A stretch of 38,674 bases of DNA from Pseudomonadota bacterium. Its GTDB lineage: Bacteria > Pseudomonadota > Gammaproteobacteria > Pseudomonadales > Azotimanducaceae. The translations under genes were made by a program, and so were the position numbers. Of the stretch, positions 1 to 8,140 are shown piece after piece. The notes under the pieces were generated by a model, which worked only from the letters and a program-made list of their open reading frames with translations, did not search any database and was not told the origin of the DNA. Positions within the stretch are counted from its first letter, which is position 1, and each line of letters opens with the position of its first letter. The stretch lies in NCBI GenBank assembly GCA_027624035.1, contig JAQBUI010000039.1:1-38674 (forward strand), written 5' to 3'.

Positions 1-66
1 GCACGCCGTTGTCGTGCCGGGAAGTTTTCCGGACGGCACAGCGTGCGGCCAGAACTTCCATGAAAG
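1..66 (-). repeat. Dispersed intergenic repeat, copy A (cut by window edge)
   Basis: This stretch is the reverse complement of sequences near 18.47, 25.63 and 29.0 kb, and it is nearly identical to the copies at 18.47 and 25.63 kb over about 60 bases. The unit contains two overlapping inverted repeats when read on the minus strand: GGAAGTT...AACTTCC and GTGCCG...CGGCAC. It could therefore fold as RNA or DNA. The copy runs off the left edge, so its full length is not visible. The last 15 bases (GAACTTCCATGAAAG, 52-66) recur at 95-109, where they supply the first ATG of the next gene. Confidence 0.8.
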
Positions 67-102
67 AGTGCTCATTCTGGCACCTGGTATCAGTGAACTT
101 CC

Positions 103-969
103 ATGAAAGGTGGGCTGAAATTGAATAGTACCGTTCCAGGCAGGTCGGGCGAATGGCCAACAACCAGAGCCGGCGCAAGTCTGTTGTTGATGTCGGTTTT
201 TCTGGCTCTGGTGCTCAACTGGCTACCCGCGCTCGATGACCTTGCACTACGATATCTTGACGGTGCCATCGCAGATAATCTGCTCATCTACGCCACCGCC
301 CGGGCCCTCAACGGTCTGATCTCTGTTATCCAGTCGGTCCAGCTCAGTTTCTCCATGGGCGCCGGGGTTGCCGTTCAACTGGGTGAGGCCCTTGACCCTC
401 TGAACGACCTCGTCGAGCGCTTTTCAGCGTTTGTCCTGTACGCCCTGGCCGGACTGGGGCTGCAAAAGGTTGTCCTCATTGCCACCTCCAGCCTGCTGGC
501 CAAGGTGCTGACCAGCCTGCTCCTGCTGATGGTTCCTCTCATCTGGTATTTCACGCCAATGCGGCCCAATGGGGTCCTGCGAGTGGTGGCCCTGATCGTT
601 CTGGTGCGATTCTGTGTCGTATTGGAGGTGGGCGGTATCGCCCTCATGGACAAAGCCTATTTCGATCATCAGAAGTCCCAGGCCCATTCGACGCTGGAAC
701 TGGCCAGGGAGCAGATCAGCACGCTCCGGGAACGTTATATGGGTAGCGTCTCGGAATCAGGCGTTTTCGGTGGCCTGTGGGATGCTGCCGGGTCCATCAT
801 TGGCGACGCGAACCAGCGGGGAACGGCTGACCTCGCGGCCAGTGCGATTGTCGAGTTGATCGTGATCATGCTGATCCGAAGCATCCTGTTCCCACTGTGT
901 TTCATCTGGTTGGTGGTTCAGCTGGCGCGCCGACTGCTTGAAGTGTCGCGGTCAGGCCCCAGTGGCTAG
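103..969 (+). CDS. Polytopic inner-membrane protein of unknown function
   Basis: The 288-residue product has a hydrophobic segment at about residues 25-45, several more between about 105 and 180, and a last one near 245-275. A charged segment of about 60 residues (around 185-240) lies between the last two groups and is probably soluble. I do not recognise a family or any catalytic motif. The start is uncertain. The ATG used here lies inside a short sequence duplicated from repeat copy A and has no clear ribosome binding site. A TTG at 121 follows AGGTGG at a good distance and may be the real start, which would give a protein six residues shorter. The gene ends 168 bases before alanine dehydrogenase; nothing in its sequence links it to that enzyme. 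Confidence 0.7.
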   Translation: MKGGLKLNSTVPGRSGEWPTTRAGASLLLMSVFLALVLNWLPALDDLALRYLDGAIADNLLIYATARALNGLISVIQSVQLSFSMGAGVAVQLGEALDPLNDLVERFSAFVLYALAGLGLQKVVLIATSSLLAKVLTSLLLLMVPLIWYFTPMRPNGVLRVVALIVLVRFCVVLEVGGIALMDKAYFDHQKSQAHSTLELAREQISTLRERYMGSVSESGVFGGLWDAAGSIIGDANQRGTADLAASAIVELIVIMLIRSILFPLCFIWLVVQLARRLLEVSRSGPSG

Positions 970-1137
970 GGAACCTCTCATTGCGCCATGCAAGGCGCCA
1001 TCCCTTAGTGGTTGAAATACCGGTCTACCGGCGCGATGAGTCAGGACAAGCCGCTGGGGATGTCGATCCGTGAACCAACATGCGAAAATGAGGTGAATTC
1101 CGGGCCCGGGTACGGGCCAGAAGCCGCGGAGTGGCAA

Positions 1138-2271
1138 ATGAAGATTGGCGTACCCAAGGAAATCAAGAACCATGAATACCGGGTTGGGCTAACCCCGGCG
1201 GGCGTTCGCGAGCTGACTGACGCGGGGCATGATGTCATGGTTCAGAAGGGCGCCGGGGTGGGCTCCGGGCACGACGACGGAGAATACCGCAACGTCGGTG
1301 CGACCCTTACGGATTCGACCGAGGGCATCTTCGCCAGCGCCGAACTGATCGTGAAGGTCAAGGAGCCGCAGCCATCGGAACGGGTGCTGTTGCAGGATGG
1401 TCAGACCTTGTTTACCTACCTGCATCTGGCGCCTGACCGGCCCCAGACTCTGGACCTGATCGAAAGCGGCGCGATTTGTATTGCCTACGAGACAGTGACT
1501 GATGGCAACGGCCGATTGCCGCTGCTGGCACCCATGTCGGAGGTCGCCGGAAGAATGGCGATCCAGGCTGGTGCCACCTGCCTCGAGAAGTCACATGGTG
1601 GCAGGGGGGTTCTGCTGGGGGGCGTGCCAGGGGTGATGCAGGGCAGGGTCGTGATCATTGGCGGCGGGGTCGTGGGCCAGAATGCCGCCCAGATGGCGGT
1701 TGGCCTGGGGGCTCAGGTGACCGTGGTAGACCGCAACCTCGATGTGCTTCGTGCCATGGACGACTTGTTTGGCAATCGTATTCAGACGCTGTATTCGACT
1801 CGCGATGCGATAGAGAATGCCGTTCTGGAAGCGGACCTGGTCATTGGCGCGGTGCTGATACCCGGTGCGTCTGCCCCCAAGCTGGTGACTGCAGACATGG
1901 TCAGTCAGATGCGGACTGGAACCGTCCTCGTGGATGTGGCGATTGACCAGGGCGGCTGCTTTCAAACTTCCCGGCCCACTACCCATGATGATCCAACCTA
2001 TCTGGTCGATGATGTCGTTCATTACTGTGTCACGAACATGCCGGGTGCGGTGGCCAGAACCTCCGCGGCCGCGCTCAATCATGCGACATTACCGTTCGTG
2101 CTGGATCTTGCCAATCGTGGAATCGAGGTCGCGCTGAAATCCAATCGTCATCTCTTGAATGGGTTGAACGTATACCGGGGCCATGTCACCAATCGGTACG
2201 TGGCAGAGGCCCATGGCCTTGCCTTCGTAGCGCCGGAAGGGGCGATCGTCGCCCCTATGGGCAAGCCGTGA
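1138..2271 (+). CDS. ald: Alanine dehydrogenase
   Basis: The product (377 residues, normal for the family) catalyses the reversible NAD-dependent oxidative deamination of L-alanine to pyruvate and ammonium in the cytosol. The N-terminus is the family signature [10 protein letters not shown]. The substrate-binding residues known from the family are in place: Arg15 (EYRVGLTP), Lys75 (VKEP) and His96 (TYLHLA). The Rossmann nucleotide-binding loop [11 protein letters not shown] is in mid-protein, with DVAIDQGG further on. An upstream in-frame ATG at 1012 would add 42 residues not found in the family. The ATG at 1138 fits the family N-terminus and has GGAG seven bases upstream, so it is preferred. 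The gene seems to be a single transcription unit. Confidence 0.96.
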   Translation: MKIGVPKEIKNHEYRVGLTPAGVRELTDAGHDVMVQKGAGVGSGHDDGEYRNVGATLTDSTEGIFASAELIVKVKEPQPSERVLLQDGQTLFTYLHLAPDRPQTLDLIESGAICIAYETVTDGNGRLPLLAPMSEVAGRMAIQAGATCLEKSHGGRGVLLGGVPGVMQGRVVIIGGGVVGQNAAQMAVGLGAQVTVVDRNLDVLRAMDDLFGNRIQTLYSTRDAIENAVLEADLVIGAVLIPGASAPKLVTADMVSQMRTGTVLVDVAIDQGGCFQTSRPTTHDDPTYLVDDVVHYCVTNMPGAVARTSAAALNHATLPFVLDLANRGIEVALKSNRHLLNGLNVYRGHVTNRYVAEAHGLAFVAPEGAIVAPMGKP

Positions 2272-2633
2272 AGCCATCACGGTCAACTCGTGTGCCAATC
2301 GAGGCGTCGTCATGCCGCAGCCCATCAGTCTGCTGATCGGCTTCATTGTCCTGTCAGTCGTGTTCGGGCTGATCGAGCGGCGATGAGCTGCAGTCAAATA
2401 CGATGTTCGGTACGCTGTACAGCCTAACGACCAACTTCAGCATTTCGGCGTGGGTGAGCGGATCCTCCGATCATTTTTTCCGGCAGCTGCTGTACCCGTT
2501 CCGGCCGGATCGTTCTGGTCGGCTCGGGCTGCATGATGCTGTGCAATGACCGGTAAGGCGCGGGGCGTTAGTCCCTGGCGATCATGGGCTATCTCTCAAG
2601 GGGTCCTGCCGTTGCCGGCGCTATTCTGGGGCC
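2272..2633. other. Gene-poor gap with a possible gene remnant
   Basis: No convincing gene lies in these 362 bases. A 24-codon frame at 2312-2386 (MPQPISLLIGFIVLSVVFGL, then IERR and stop) reads like the first membrane helix of a larger protein, perhaps the N-terminus of a sterol-desaturase-type protein. Another 48-codon frame starts at 2402 with no recognisable family. These could be decayed coding sequence, but the evidence is thin. The promoter for the following gene must also lie here; no clear -35/-10 pair was seen. Confidence 0.3.
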
Positions 2634-3083
2634 ATGCTACTGCCCTATTGGTGCGTCAGTCTGGTTGTCCTCCTTGGTCTGGCACTGGATTGCCCGGCAG
2701 ATATTTTCAGATGTGTGTCCGGGGACGGTGAGATTGAGTTTCAGCAGTGGCCCTGTGACCCGGCACGATCCGGGGCAGCTGTTCAAGGCGTTGAACGCAT
2801 TGAACGTGCTGAAGGTGTTGAAAGGGTTCAAGGACCTGATCGAGCTGAAGATGCTGATTTCCCCCTGAACGGCTTCGATAACGCAAACCCGCCTGAATCA
2901 GTTCGCCGTTCCGGGTCCCGTGTGATGATCGGGCTGCCTCGCGACAAAGCGAAGTGTGACTTGGCCCGCAGAAAACTGGATCGCCTGGCTGATTCCCGAT
3001 ACAACAATTCCCCCGGGGGGCTTGCAGACAAGCTCAAAGTACGCGCCAGGTGGGCCCGGGACATCAATCGGTACTGTGGGTGA
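2634..3083 (+). CDS. Small exported DUF4124-like protein
   Basis: The 149-residue product begins with a hydrophobic signal-like segment (residues 1-22, ending at a possible cleavage site near CPADIF). Then comes a motif, IFRCVSGDGEIEFQQWPC, that matches the pattern of DUF4124 domains: Y/F-x-C, a short G-rich turn, then a closing P-C. Such proteins are common, uncharacterised envelope proteins of gammaproteobacteria. Residues about 52-75 are encoded by a 9-base repeat giving x-[VIA]-E triplets. The C-terminal half is basic and has two cysteines (near 107 and at 148) that could form a disulfide. The ATG is preceded only by a weak GGGG. The function is unknown. Confidence 0.6.
   Translation: MLLPYWCVSLVVLLGLALDCPADIFRCVSGDGEIEFQQWPCDPARSGAAVQGVERIERAEGVERVQGPDRAEDADFPLNGFDNANPPESVRRSGSRVMIGLPRDKAKCDLARRKLDRLADSRYNNSPGGLADKLKVRARWARDINRYCG
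2787..2858 (+). repeat. 9-bp coding tandem repeat, about eight degenerate units
   Basis: Successive nine-base units of the form GGC-GTT-GAA, CGC-ATT-GAA, CGT-GCT-GAA, GGT-GTT-GAA, AGG-GTT-CAA, and then more degenerate ones, encode GVE RIE RAE GVE RVQ GPD RAE DAD. The unit keeps the reading frame, so changes in copy number would lengthen or shorten a charged, probably helical linker in the DUF4124-like protein. Confidence 0.65.
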
Positions 3084-3145
3084 GCGGGGCATTGAGCCAC
3101 TGCCAGCACACACGTTCGGCCCGGCGAATATGTTATCGTTCAGTC

Positions 3146-3619
3146 ATGGAACCGGTGACTGAGGCTGAACTGATTCGGGCCTTCTGCGAGGAAGCAGAGC
3201 ACGTCGTCTTGCCGGATCTGAACGGACTGCCCTGGCCGGAAATGGATTATCTCGGCTGGGTCCATCCTTCCGGCCGCCTTGGCTATCTCGCGCTGGTCTC
3301 ACCGGAAACGGGTGCCCTGACCGGCAGCGTGCTGAATCGGTCCGGCATGCGTTCAACCAGGCCACGCCTGGAAATGTGTTCCTGGTGTCGGCATGTCCAC
3401 AATCGCAATGGTACGGCCATGTTCTCCGTTTCAGTCAAGGGAACTCGCGGACGTCATCGTCTTGGTCAGGTGCTGTGCAAGGATCTTGATTGCAGTCTGC
3501 GGTTGCGCAACCTGATTGAACCGCGGTCGTACATGGGTGAGACGCTGTATCTGGAGGCGAGAGTCTGGCGAATGCAGATGTCCATCCACCGCTGGCTCCG
3601 GAAAGCGAACCGGCTCTGA
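3146..3619 (+). CDS. FBP-type treble-clef zinc-finger protein (EF-G-binding-like)
   Basis: The 157-residue product matches the layout of the FBP C-terminal family, whose best known members bind elongation factor G and can confer fusidic acid resistance. The diagnostic part is a four-cysteine zinc finger: CSWCRHVHN (near residues 82-90) paired with CKDLDCSLRLR (near 117-127). The first 70 residues carry a family-like region with LGWVHPSGRLGY. The frame stays open further upstream, but the upstream part looks random. The ATG at 3146 gives the natural N-terminus MEPVTEAELIRAF, although no strong ribosome binding site precedes it. In most proteobacteria the role of these proteins has not been tested. 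Resistance should not be assumed from the family name. Confidence 0.75.
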   Translation: MEPVTEAELIRAFCEEAEHVVLPDLNGLPWPEMDYLGWVHPSGRLGYLALVSPETGALTGSVLNRSGMRSTRPRLEMCSWCRHVHNRNGTAMFSVSVKGTRGRHRLGQVLCKDLDCSLRLRNLIEPRSYMGETLYLEARVWRMQMSIHRWLRKANRL

Positions 3620-3666
3620 TTGAGGGATCACGTGCCAGACTTTCGGATGGGTCGGCCGTAATCGCC

Positions 3667-3672
3667 TATAAT
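3667..3672 (+). promoter_or_regulatory. Candidate -10 box (TATAAT) for the MFS gene
   Basis: A perfect sigma-70 -10 hexamer lies 29 bases before the ATG of the transporter gene. No good -35 hexamer is visible at 16-18 bases upstream; the nearest is TTTCGG at 3641. The promoter is therefore only partly supported. Confidence 0.5.
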
Positions 3673-3700
3673 CCGCGCTCTTCAAATCCGAGTGAGAACC

Positions 3701-4993
3701 ATGGGTCACCGGGAACGGATCAACGCCGTCCTTCGCCCTCAAGGCCATTTGTTCTACGGATGGTACATTGTCGGTGCAGGTGCCGGGCTGCAGTTTCTGT
3801 CCGGACTGCTCTGGATGCAGTGCTTTGGTGCCTATGTCGTACTGCTTCAGACCGAATTCGGCTGGAGTAAGGCCTGGGTTGCCGGTGCATTTGCGCTGAC
3901 ACGGGTAGAGAGCGGCATCCTCGGGCCACTACAAGGGTGGCTGGTTGATCGGTATGGCCCACGTGCACTGCTCACCGTGGGGATTGTTATCTTTGGCATC
4001 GGTTTCCTGCTGTTCAGTCAGATCCAGAGCCTCTTGATGTTCTATGTGACGTTCGCGCTGATTGCCGTTGGGGCGAGCATCGGTGGGTTTGCCACCGTCA
4101 TGGTGTCCATTGTGAACTGGTTCGATCGCCACCGATCAAAGGCGGTCGCAGTATCGTTGATGGGTTATTCCCTGGGCGGACTGTCGGTGCCGATCATCAT
4201 TCTGTGTCTGGAGGCCTTCGGCTGGCGGACGACAGCAATCATATCCGGTCTGATTGTCCTGTGCGTCGGTTTGCCACTGGCTCAGATCGTTCGGCATCGA
4301 CCGGAAGGGCATGGCGAAACCCGCGATGGTGTGGCGGCGTCAGTGGCCAGCGAAGGCGTCGCTCGCCCGGCCGTCAGCCAGGTGGATTTCACCGCCCGGC
4401 AGGCAATGAGGACCAAAGCGTTCTGGCTGATATCCGTCGGCCATGCCTGTTCGCTCCTGACCGTTTCTGCCGTCATGGTACATCTGATTCCTCATCTCAC
4501 GGAGGGTCTGTCCTATTCCCTTGGGCAAGCCGGTCTCGTGGTCGCATTGATGACCGGCAGCCAGATGCTCGGACAACTGAGTGGAGGCTATCTCGGGGAC
4601 CGGTTCAGCAAACGACTGATTTGCGTCGTCTGTATGATTGGTCATGCAGCGGCACTGTTGCTGGTGGCCTATGCGACATCGGTCGCAATGGTGGTCGCCT
4701 TCGCGGTGCTCCACGGGTTGGCCTGGGGAAGCCGGGGGCCGATGATGGTCGCGCTGCGTGCCGACTATTTCGGCGCGAGAGCATTTGGCACGATCATCGG
4801 TTTTTCCTCACTGGTGGCGATGCTGGGCATGTCTTCCGGGCCAATTCTTGCCGGCTATCTGGCGGATCTGCAGGGCAATTATGAACTGGGTTTCTCGATA
4901 CTTGCGGTAGGTGCCTTCCTCGGTTCATTCGCATTTTTTGCTGCCACACCACCGCCGCCACCGGTCAGTTCCGCCAATGGTCTCAGTGGGTGA
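3701..4993 (+). CDS. MFS transporter, monocarboxylate/oxalate-formate type
   Basis: The 430-residue product has about twelve hydrophobic segments in two halves separated by a hydrophilic loop (about residues 200-225), the typical major facilitator layout. The N-terminus (HLFYGWYIVGAGAGLQF) and the loop WLVDRYGPRALL after helix 2 resemble the oxalate/formate antiporter and monocarboxylate transporter branch. The second-half counterpart GYLGDRFSKRL is also present. The substrate cannot be told from sequence; small organic acids are typical for this branch. A GTG at 3692 is an alternative start three codons earlier. The ATG at 3701 is preferred because of a GAGTGAG sequence upstream and the TATAAT at 3667. 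Confidence 0.85.
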   Translation: MGHRERINAVLRPQGHLFYGWYIVGAGAGLQFLSGLLWMQCFGAYVVLLQTEFGWSKAWVAGAFALTRVESGILGPLQGWLVDRYGPRALLTVGIVIFGIGFLLFSQIQSLLMFYVTFALIAVGASIGGFATVMVSIVNWFDRHRSKAVAVSLMGYSLGGLSVPIIILCLEAFGWRTTAIISGLIVLCVGLPLAQIVRHRPEGHGETRDGVAASVASEGVARPAVSQVDFTARQAMRTKAFWLISVGHACSLLTVSAVMVHLIPHLTEGLSYSLGQAGLVVALMTGSQMLGQLSGGYLGDRFSKRLICVVCMIGHAAALLLVAYATSVAMVVAFAVLHGLAWGSRGPMMVALRADYFGARAFGTIIGFSSLVAMLGMSSGPILAGYLADLQGNYELGFSILAVGAFLGSFAFFAATPPPPPVSSANGLSG

Positions 4994-5091
4994 AAAATCC
5001 CGCCGCTTTTGCGAATATGGTCGATGTCTGATTTCAAAGGGTTCACAGTGTCGAGCAATACCGTGGTGGCCGATCTTGTGATATCTAATCT

Positions 5092-5775
5092 GTGATTACC
5101 AAACTGGACTATCTTCAGAGGATGGGTATCGAGGTCTGGTTGCCCAGGGATGCTGCGGATGCCGCCAAAAACGCCCTGGCTGAAACCAACGACCACTCCG
5201 TGGCTGAAGCGGCCAGCGCAGGGGAAACAGACCTCGCTGCATTGCGGTCGCGACAACAACCAGCGAAAACCCCAGCGCCAGAATCCTCCACACCGTCTGC
5301 ACCGGCGGCGACAACCAGCGGGCCCCGGAAACCGCCAAGGTTCTGCCTGTTCTTTCTGGATTATGGCGAGCTAGGTATCTGTGGCGCTCTGACGGTCGAT
5401 GGTTCCTTTGATCAGCCAATGAGACGGTTTTGCGACGACGTTGCCCAATCCATCCTCGGCAAAGTACCCGGCAAGGCGACGTTGCTGGAAGTGCGCTGGC
5501 CCCTCGTGGAATCCAGTGCCATCTCCCAGTCTATCGAGGACGCCCGTGAACTGGTAACAGCCAGTCTCGCCCGCCTGCCGCCGCGCAGATTGATCCTTGG
5601 AGATGAATTTGCGCGAATCGCGCATGGCGTGGAAGATACAGAATCTGTTGAGTCGGGCGAACTGCCGGTGGGAACCATTGTGGTACCTGCAGATGTTGGC
5701 GCTCACCTGAACAATCCGGCTCGCAAGCGGGAACTTTGGGGCAGGATTCGCGAGGCGAATCTTTACAGAGGATAG
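5092..5775 (+). CDS. holD: DNA polymerase III psi subunit-like protein
   Basis: Psi (HolD) links the clamp-loader complex to SSB through chi in gammaproteobacteria. This 227-residue protein is longer than E. coli HolD (about 137). Two islands agree with it. The N-terminus LDYLQRMGIEVWLPR matches the 'LQQLGITQW' segment used for chi binding, and the C-terminus LNNPARKRELWGRI matches 'NPTARAALWQQI'. Between them lies a low-complexity Pro/Ala/Ser-rich stretch (about residues 50-80), then a conserved core from about 83. Context agrees: rimI follows after two bases, as in E. coli holD-rimI. The start is a GTG with a weak ribosome binding site; a later ATG (5122) would remove the conserved N-terminal motif. 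The call rests on short motifs and on gene order. Confidence 0.72.
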   Translation: MITKLDYLQRMGIEVWLPRDAADAAKNALAETNDHSVAEAASAGETDLAALRSRQQPAKTPAPESSTPSAPAATTSGPRKPPRFCLFFLDYGELGICGALTVDGSFDQPMRRFCDDVAQSILGKVPGKATLLEVRWPLVESSAISQSIEDARELVTASLARLPPRRLILGDEFARIAHGVEDTESVESGELPVGTIVVPADVGAHLNNPARKRELWGRIREANLYRG

Positions 5776-5777
5776 AT

Positions 5778-6254
5778 ATGGCAACGGTGGCACTGGACCA
5801 CGAATTTCGCCGAATGAATCTGGCTGACGTCGAGCAGGTCCTCGTGAATGAACGTCGAGGCTATACCCATCCCTGGACAGCAGGGATCTTCCGGGACTGT
5901 ATTAAGTCTGGCTACGAGTGCTGGTTGCTCCATTACGCCGGACATCTCGTGGGTCACGGCATTCTCTCCATGGCGGCAGGCGAGTCCCATCTACTGAATG
6001 TCTGTGTCCATCCGGATTATCAGGGCAACGGCCTCGGCCGGCGCCTCGTTGAGCACATGGTTGACCTGGCGCGGGCCGGCCATGCCCGAAGCATCTTTCT
6101 TGAAGTGCGTTCTTCCAATGGCGTCGCCTACGGGCTGTATGAGTCGATGGGATTCAACGAGATCGGCATTCGACCGAACTATTACCCTTCCTATCTTGGC
6201 CGTGAGGATGCGAGGGTGCTGGCCATGGAACTGATCCAGCCAGGAAGGCTCTGA
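5778..6254 (+). CDS. rimI: Ribosomal protein bS18-alanine N-acetyltransferase
   Basis: RimI acetylates the N-terminal alanine of ribosomal protein S18 using acetyl-CoA. The 158-residue product has the GNAT fold signatures: VHPDYQGNGLGRRLVEHM (about residues 76-93, the acetyl-CoA pyrophosphate loop), then FLEVRSSNGVAYGLYESMGF (about 109-128) with the Glu and Tyr that the family uses, and the C-terminal AMEL. An upstream in-frame start at 5736 would overlap the holD-like gene. The ATG at 5778 is chosen because AGAGGAT sits just before it. Two bases separate it from the stop of the upstream gene, so the two genes are probably co-transcribed and translationally coupled. Confidence 0.93.
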   Translation: MATVALDHEFRRMNLADVEQVLVNERRGYTHPWTAGIFRDCIKSGYECWLLHYAGHLVGHGILSMAAGESHLLNVCVHPDYQGNGLGRRLVEHMVDLARAGHARSIFLEVRSSNGVAYGLYESMGFNEIGIRPNYYPSYLGREDARVLAMELIQPGRL

Positions 6255-6393
6255 CCAGGCGGACTTTTCCAAAGGATAGGGCTTAACGCAGCTATCGTGA
6301 CCTGGTGTCAGTCGTCTGACTCAAAGGACCTTGATTGGGTCTATTTTCATCTTGACTTCCAACCGCTTGACATGGTGTCTTTCTCAATCAGGT

Positions 6394-6454
6394 AGGTTTA
6401 TTTTTTCAGTCATCAAGGTACTTTAAGTACCTGAGTGTCATGTGAAATAAACCT
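6394..6454. promoter_or_regulatory. Nested palindromes upstream of abiEi (candidate autorepressor operator)
   Basis: An outer inverted repeat, AGGTTTATTT (6394-6403) and AAATAAACCT (6445-6454), is perfect over ten bases. Centred inside it is AGGTACTTTAAGTACCT (6416-6432), a perfect palindrome around one central T. The region is AT-rich, unlike the flanking genes. AbiEi antitoxins are known to bind inverted repeats in their own promoter and repress it, so an operator is the best explanation. The outer right arm is followed by a run of six T, so the structure might also act as a terminator for rimI. A further GGTACC lies directly before the abiEi ATG. Confidence 0.6.
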
Positions 6455-6495
6455 TTTTTCTTTCCTGAGTTTAGAAAAAGTAGTATTTTGGTACC

Positions 6496-7266
6496 ATGAG
6501 TACCGAAAAAGAGTCAAAATTAAACGCATTGCTTCGCAATCAGCCTGGAGGCGTCGTGCTTACCTCCTCTTGGCTTGCAAAACAGGGCTATAGCCTTGAA
6601 TTGCAGAAGCGCTACAAGAAGAGCCAATGGTTTGATGCCTTCGGCACGGGCGCATTGGTGCGCCATGGTGACGAGGTCGACTACCTTGGCGGGGTTTACG
6701 CCCTGCAAGCCCAGCTAGGACTTTCCGTTCACCCTGGTGGGAAAACGGCGCTTTCCATGCTGGGCAAAGCCCACTATCTGGAGTTTTCCGCCAGAAAAGC
6801 GCAGCTATTTGCCGGAAAGGGCGAAACCCCGCCGCTTTGGTTCAAAAAGCATGACTGGGGCCTAAGAGTCGACTGCAAAACAACCAGCTTCCTTCCGGCT
6901 GAAACAGGACTGGTGGAGTTCGAACATAAACGTTTCAAGGTCAGAATATCCAGTCCGGCCCGTGCGCTGATGGAATGCCTCTATCTAGCGCCTAAGGCGC
7001 AGTCGTTAGTCGAAGCTTATGAACTGATGGAGAGCCTGAATAACCTGCGACCCAACGCCGTACAGGAATTGTTGGTCGCCTGTACCTCGGTAAAAGTAAA
7101 GCGTCTCTTTCTGTACATGGCGGATAAGGCTGGGCATCAATGGCTCGGATTCCTTGAAAGCGACAAACTTGATCTGGGATCGGGCAAGCGCGTCATAGTG
7201 CCAAACGGCCACTACGTGTCTAAATATCAAATAACCGTGCCTAAAGAACTGGAGGCAGCGATATGA
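6496..7266 (+). CDS. abiEi: AbiEi-type antitoxin / transcriptional repressor (type IV TA)
   Basis: The 256-residue product matches AbiEi antitoxins. It has an N-terminal winged-helix part (about residues 5-60: LNALLRNQPGGVVLTSSWLA, then LQKRYKKSQWFDAFGTGALVR) and an extended C-terminal antitoxin domain including SVHPGGKTALSMLGKAHYL and ISSPARALMECLYL. In characterised AbiE systems this protein represses the operon and counteracts the AbiEii nucleotidyltransferase without forming a stable complex with it. The toxin gene begins inside its last codons (four-base overlap), as usual. Here the toxin is broken, so this antitoxin may persist as an orphan repressor. Codon use and base composition are more AT-rich than the neighbours, which suggests transfer. 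No Shine-Dalgarno sequence is evident before the ATG. Confidence 0.85.
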   Translation: MSTEKESKLNALLRNQPGGVVLTSSWLAKQGYSLELQKRYKKSQWFDAFGTGALVRHGDEVDYLGGVYALQAQLGLSVHPGGKTALSMLGKAHYLEFSARKAQLFAGKGETPPLWFKKHDWGLRVDCKTTSFLPAETGLVEFEHKRFKVRISSPARALMECLYLAPKAQSLVEAYELMESLNNLRPNAVQELLVACTSVKVKRLFLYMADKAGHQWLGFLESDKLDLGSGKRVIVPNGHYVSKYQITVPKELEAAI

Positions 7267-8016
7267 ATGAAGCTTACCGGCAACAGGTAAGGCTTCTTCT
7301 GGATGTGTTACCCGAAGTTGCCAGGGAAACGTGCTTTGCCTTGCATGGTGGTACGGCGACCCGCGTTCAGCACAAAGCTGATGCCTGCAAGCTTCAAATT
7401 GAGGATCAGGGTATCAATATCAAGATTGAAGTAAATATGGTGGTGCGCGGCCTGATCGGCGAGGTAAAGCAGGTTGAGCTGTGCGTAGCGGCGCAAACCG
7501 GGTTTGATGCCTTTTGTGTAATGCCGCTCGTGCCGTTAGCGCATCTCTACGGCGGCAAAATATGTGCTGCCCTGGACAGGCAGCACCCCAGAGACTTGTT
7601 CGATGTAAAACTGTTGCAGGAGGGAGAGGGTATTACCGGTGATATCAAGCGCGGGATTATCTATGGCCTGGTGAGTAGTAACCGGCCAACCCATGAACTG
7701 CTTGCACCAAACCTTCTGGATCAGCAGGCGGCCTTCGAGAACCAGTTTGAAGGTATGAGTACCACTGAATTCAGCTACGCTGATTTTCGAGGCCGCCAGA
7801 AACTGGCTCACTGAGGCTACAGGCGCCAGCCTGGATGAAAGCGATATCAGCTTCCTGTTGGGTGTAAATCGTCTTGAGCCGGACTGGTCGATTTACGATT
7901 TTCAGGATTTTCCTTCAGTCCGCTGGAAACTTCTGAATCTCGAACGATTCAGGCAGAAAAATCCTGGTGCGTATCAGGAGCAGTTGGCCCAGTTGGAATT
8001 GGTACTATTCCGGTAG
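7263..8016 (+). pseudogene. abiEii: Broken abiEii nucleotidyltransferase toxin gene
   Basis: The first open frame (7263-7814, 183 residues) starts like AbiEii. It has FALHGGTA, but this runs directly into VQHKADACKLQIEDQGI...IKIEVN. In intact members about 50 residues lie between these points, including the SVDID-type metal-binding aspartates of the catalytic core. That block is missing here. The frame then stops at 7814, while the typical C-terminal end continues in another frame to a TAG at 8014: LDESDISFLLG, SVRWKLLNLERF and the final residues LVLFR. So the gene carries both an internal deletion and a frameshift near 7790-7810. The product is very unlikely to be an active nucleotidyltransferase. 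It overlaps the abiEi stop by four bases. Confidence 0.85.
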
Positions 8017-8140
8017 GAAGGAATTGAAGGCAGTAGCGGGCAAAAAAACGGTAGAATGGCCGGCTTTTTCTGGCCCGGGGCTGGGTCGAGAGTAGATTTA
8101 AAGTTCTGTACATAGCTGTGTACATATAGCGAGGTTGAGT

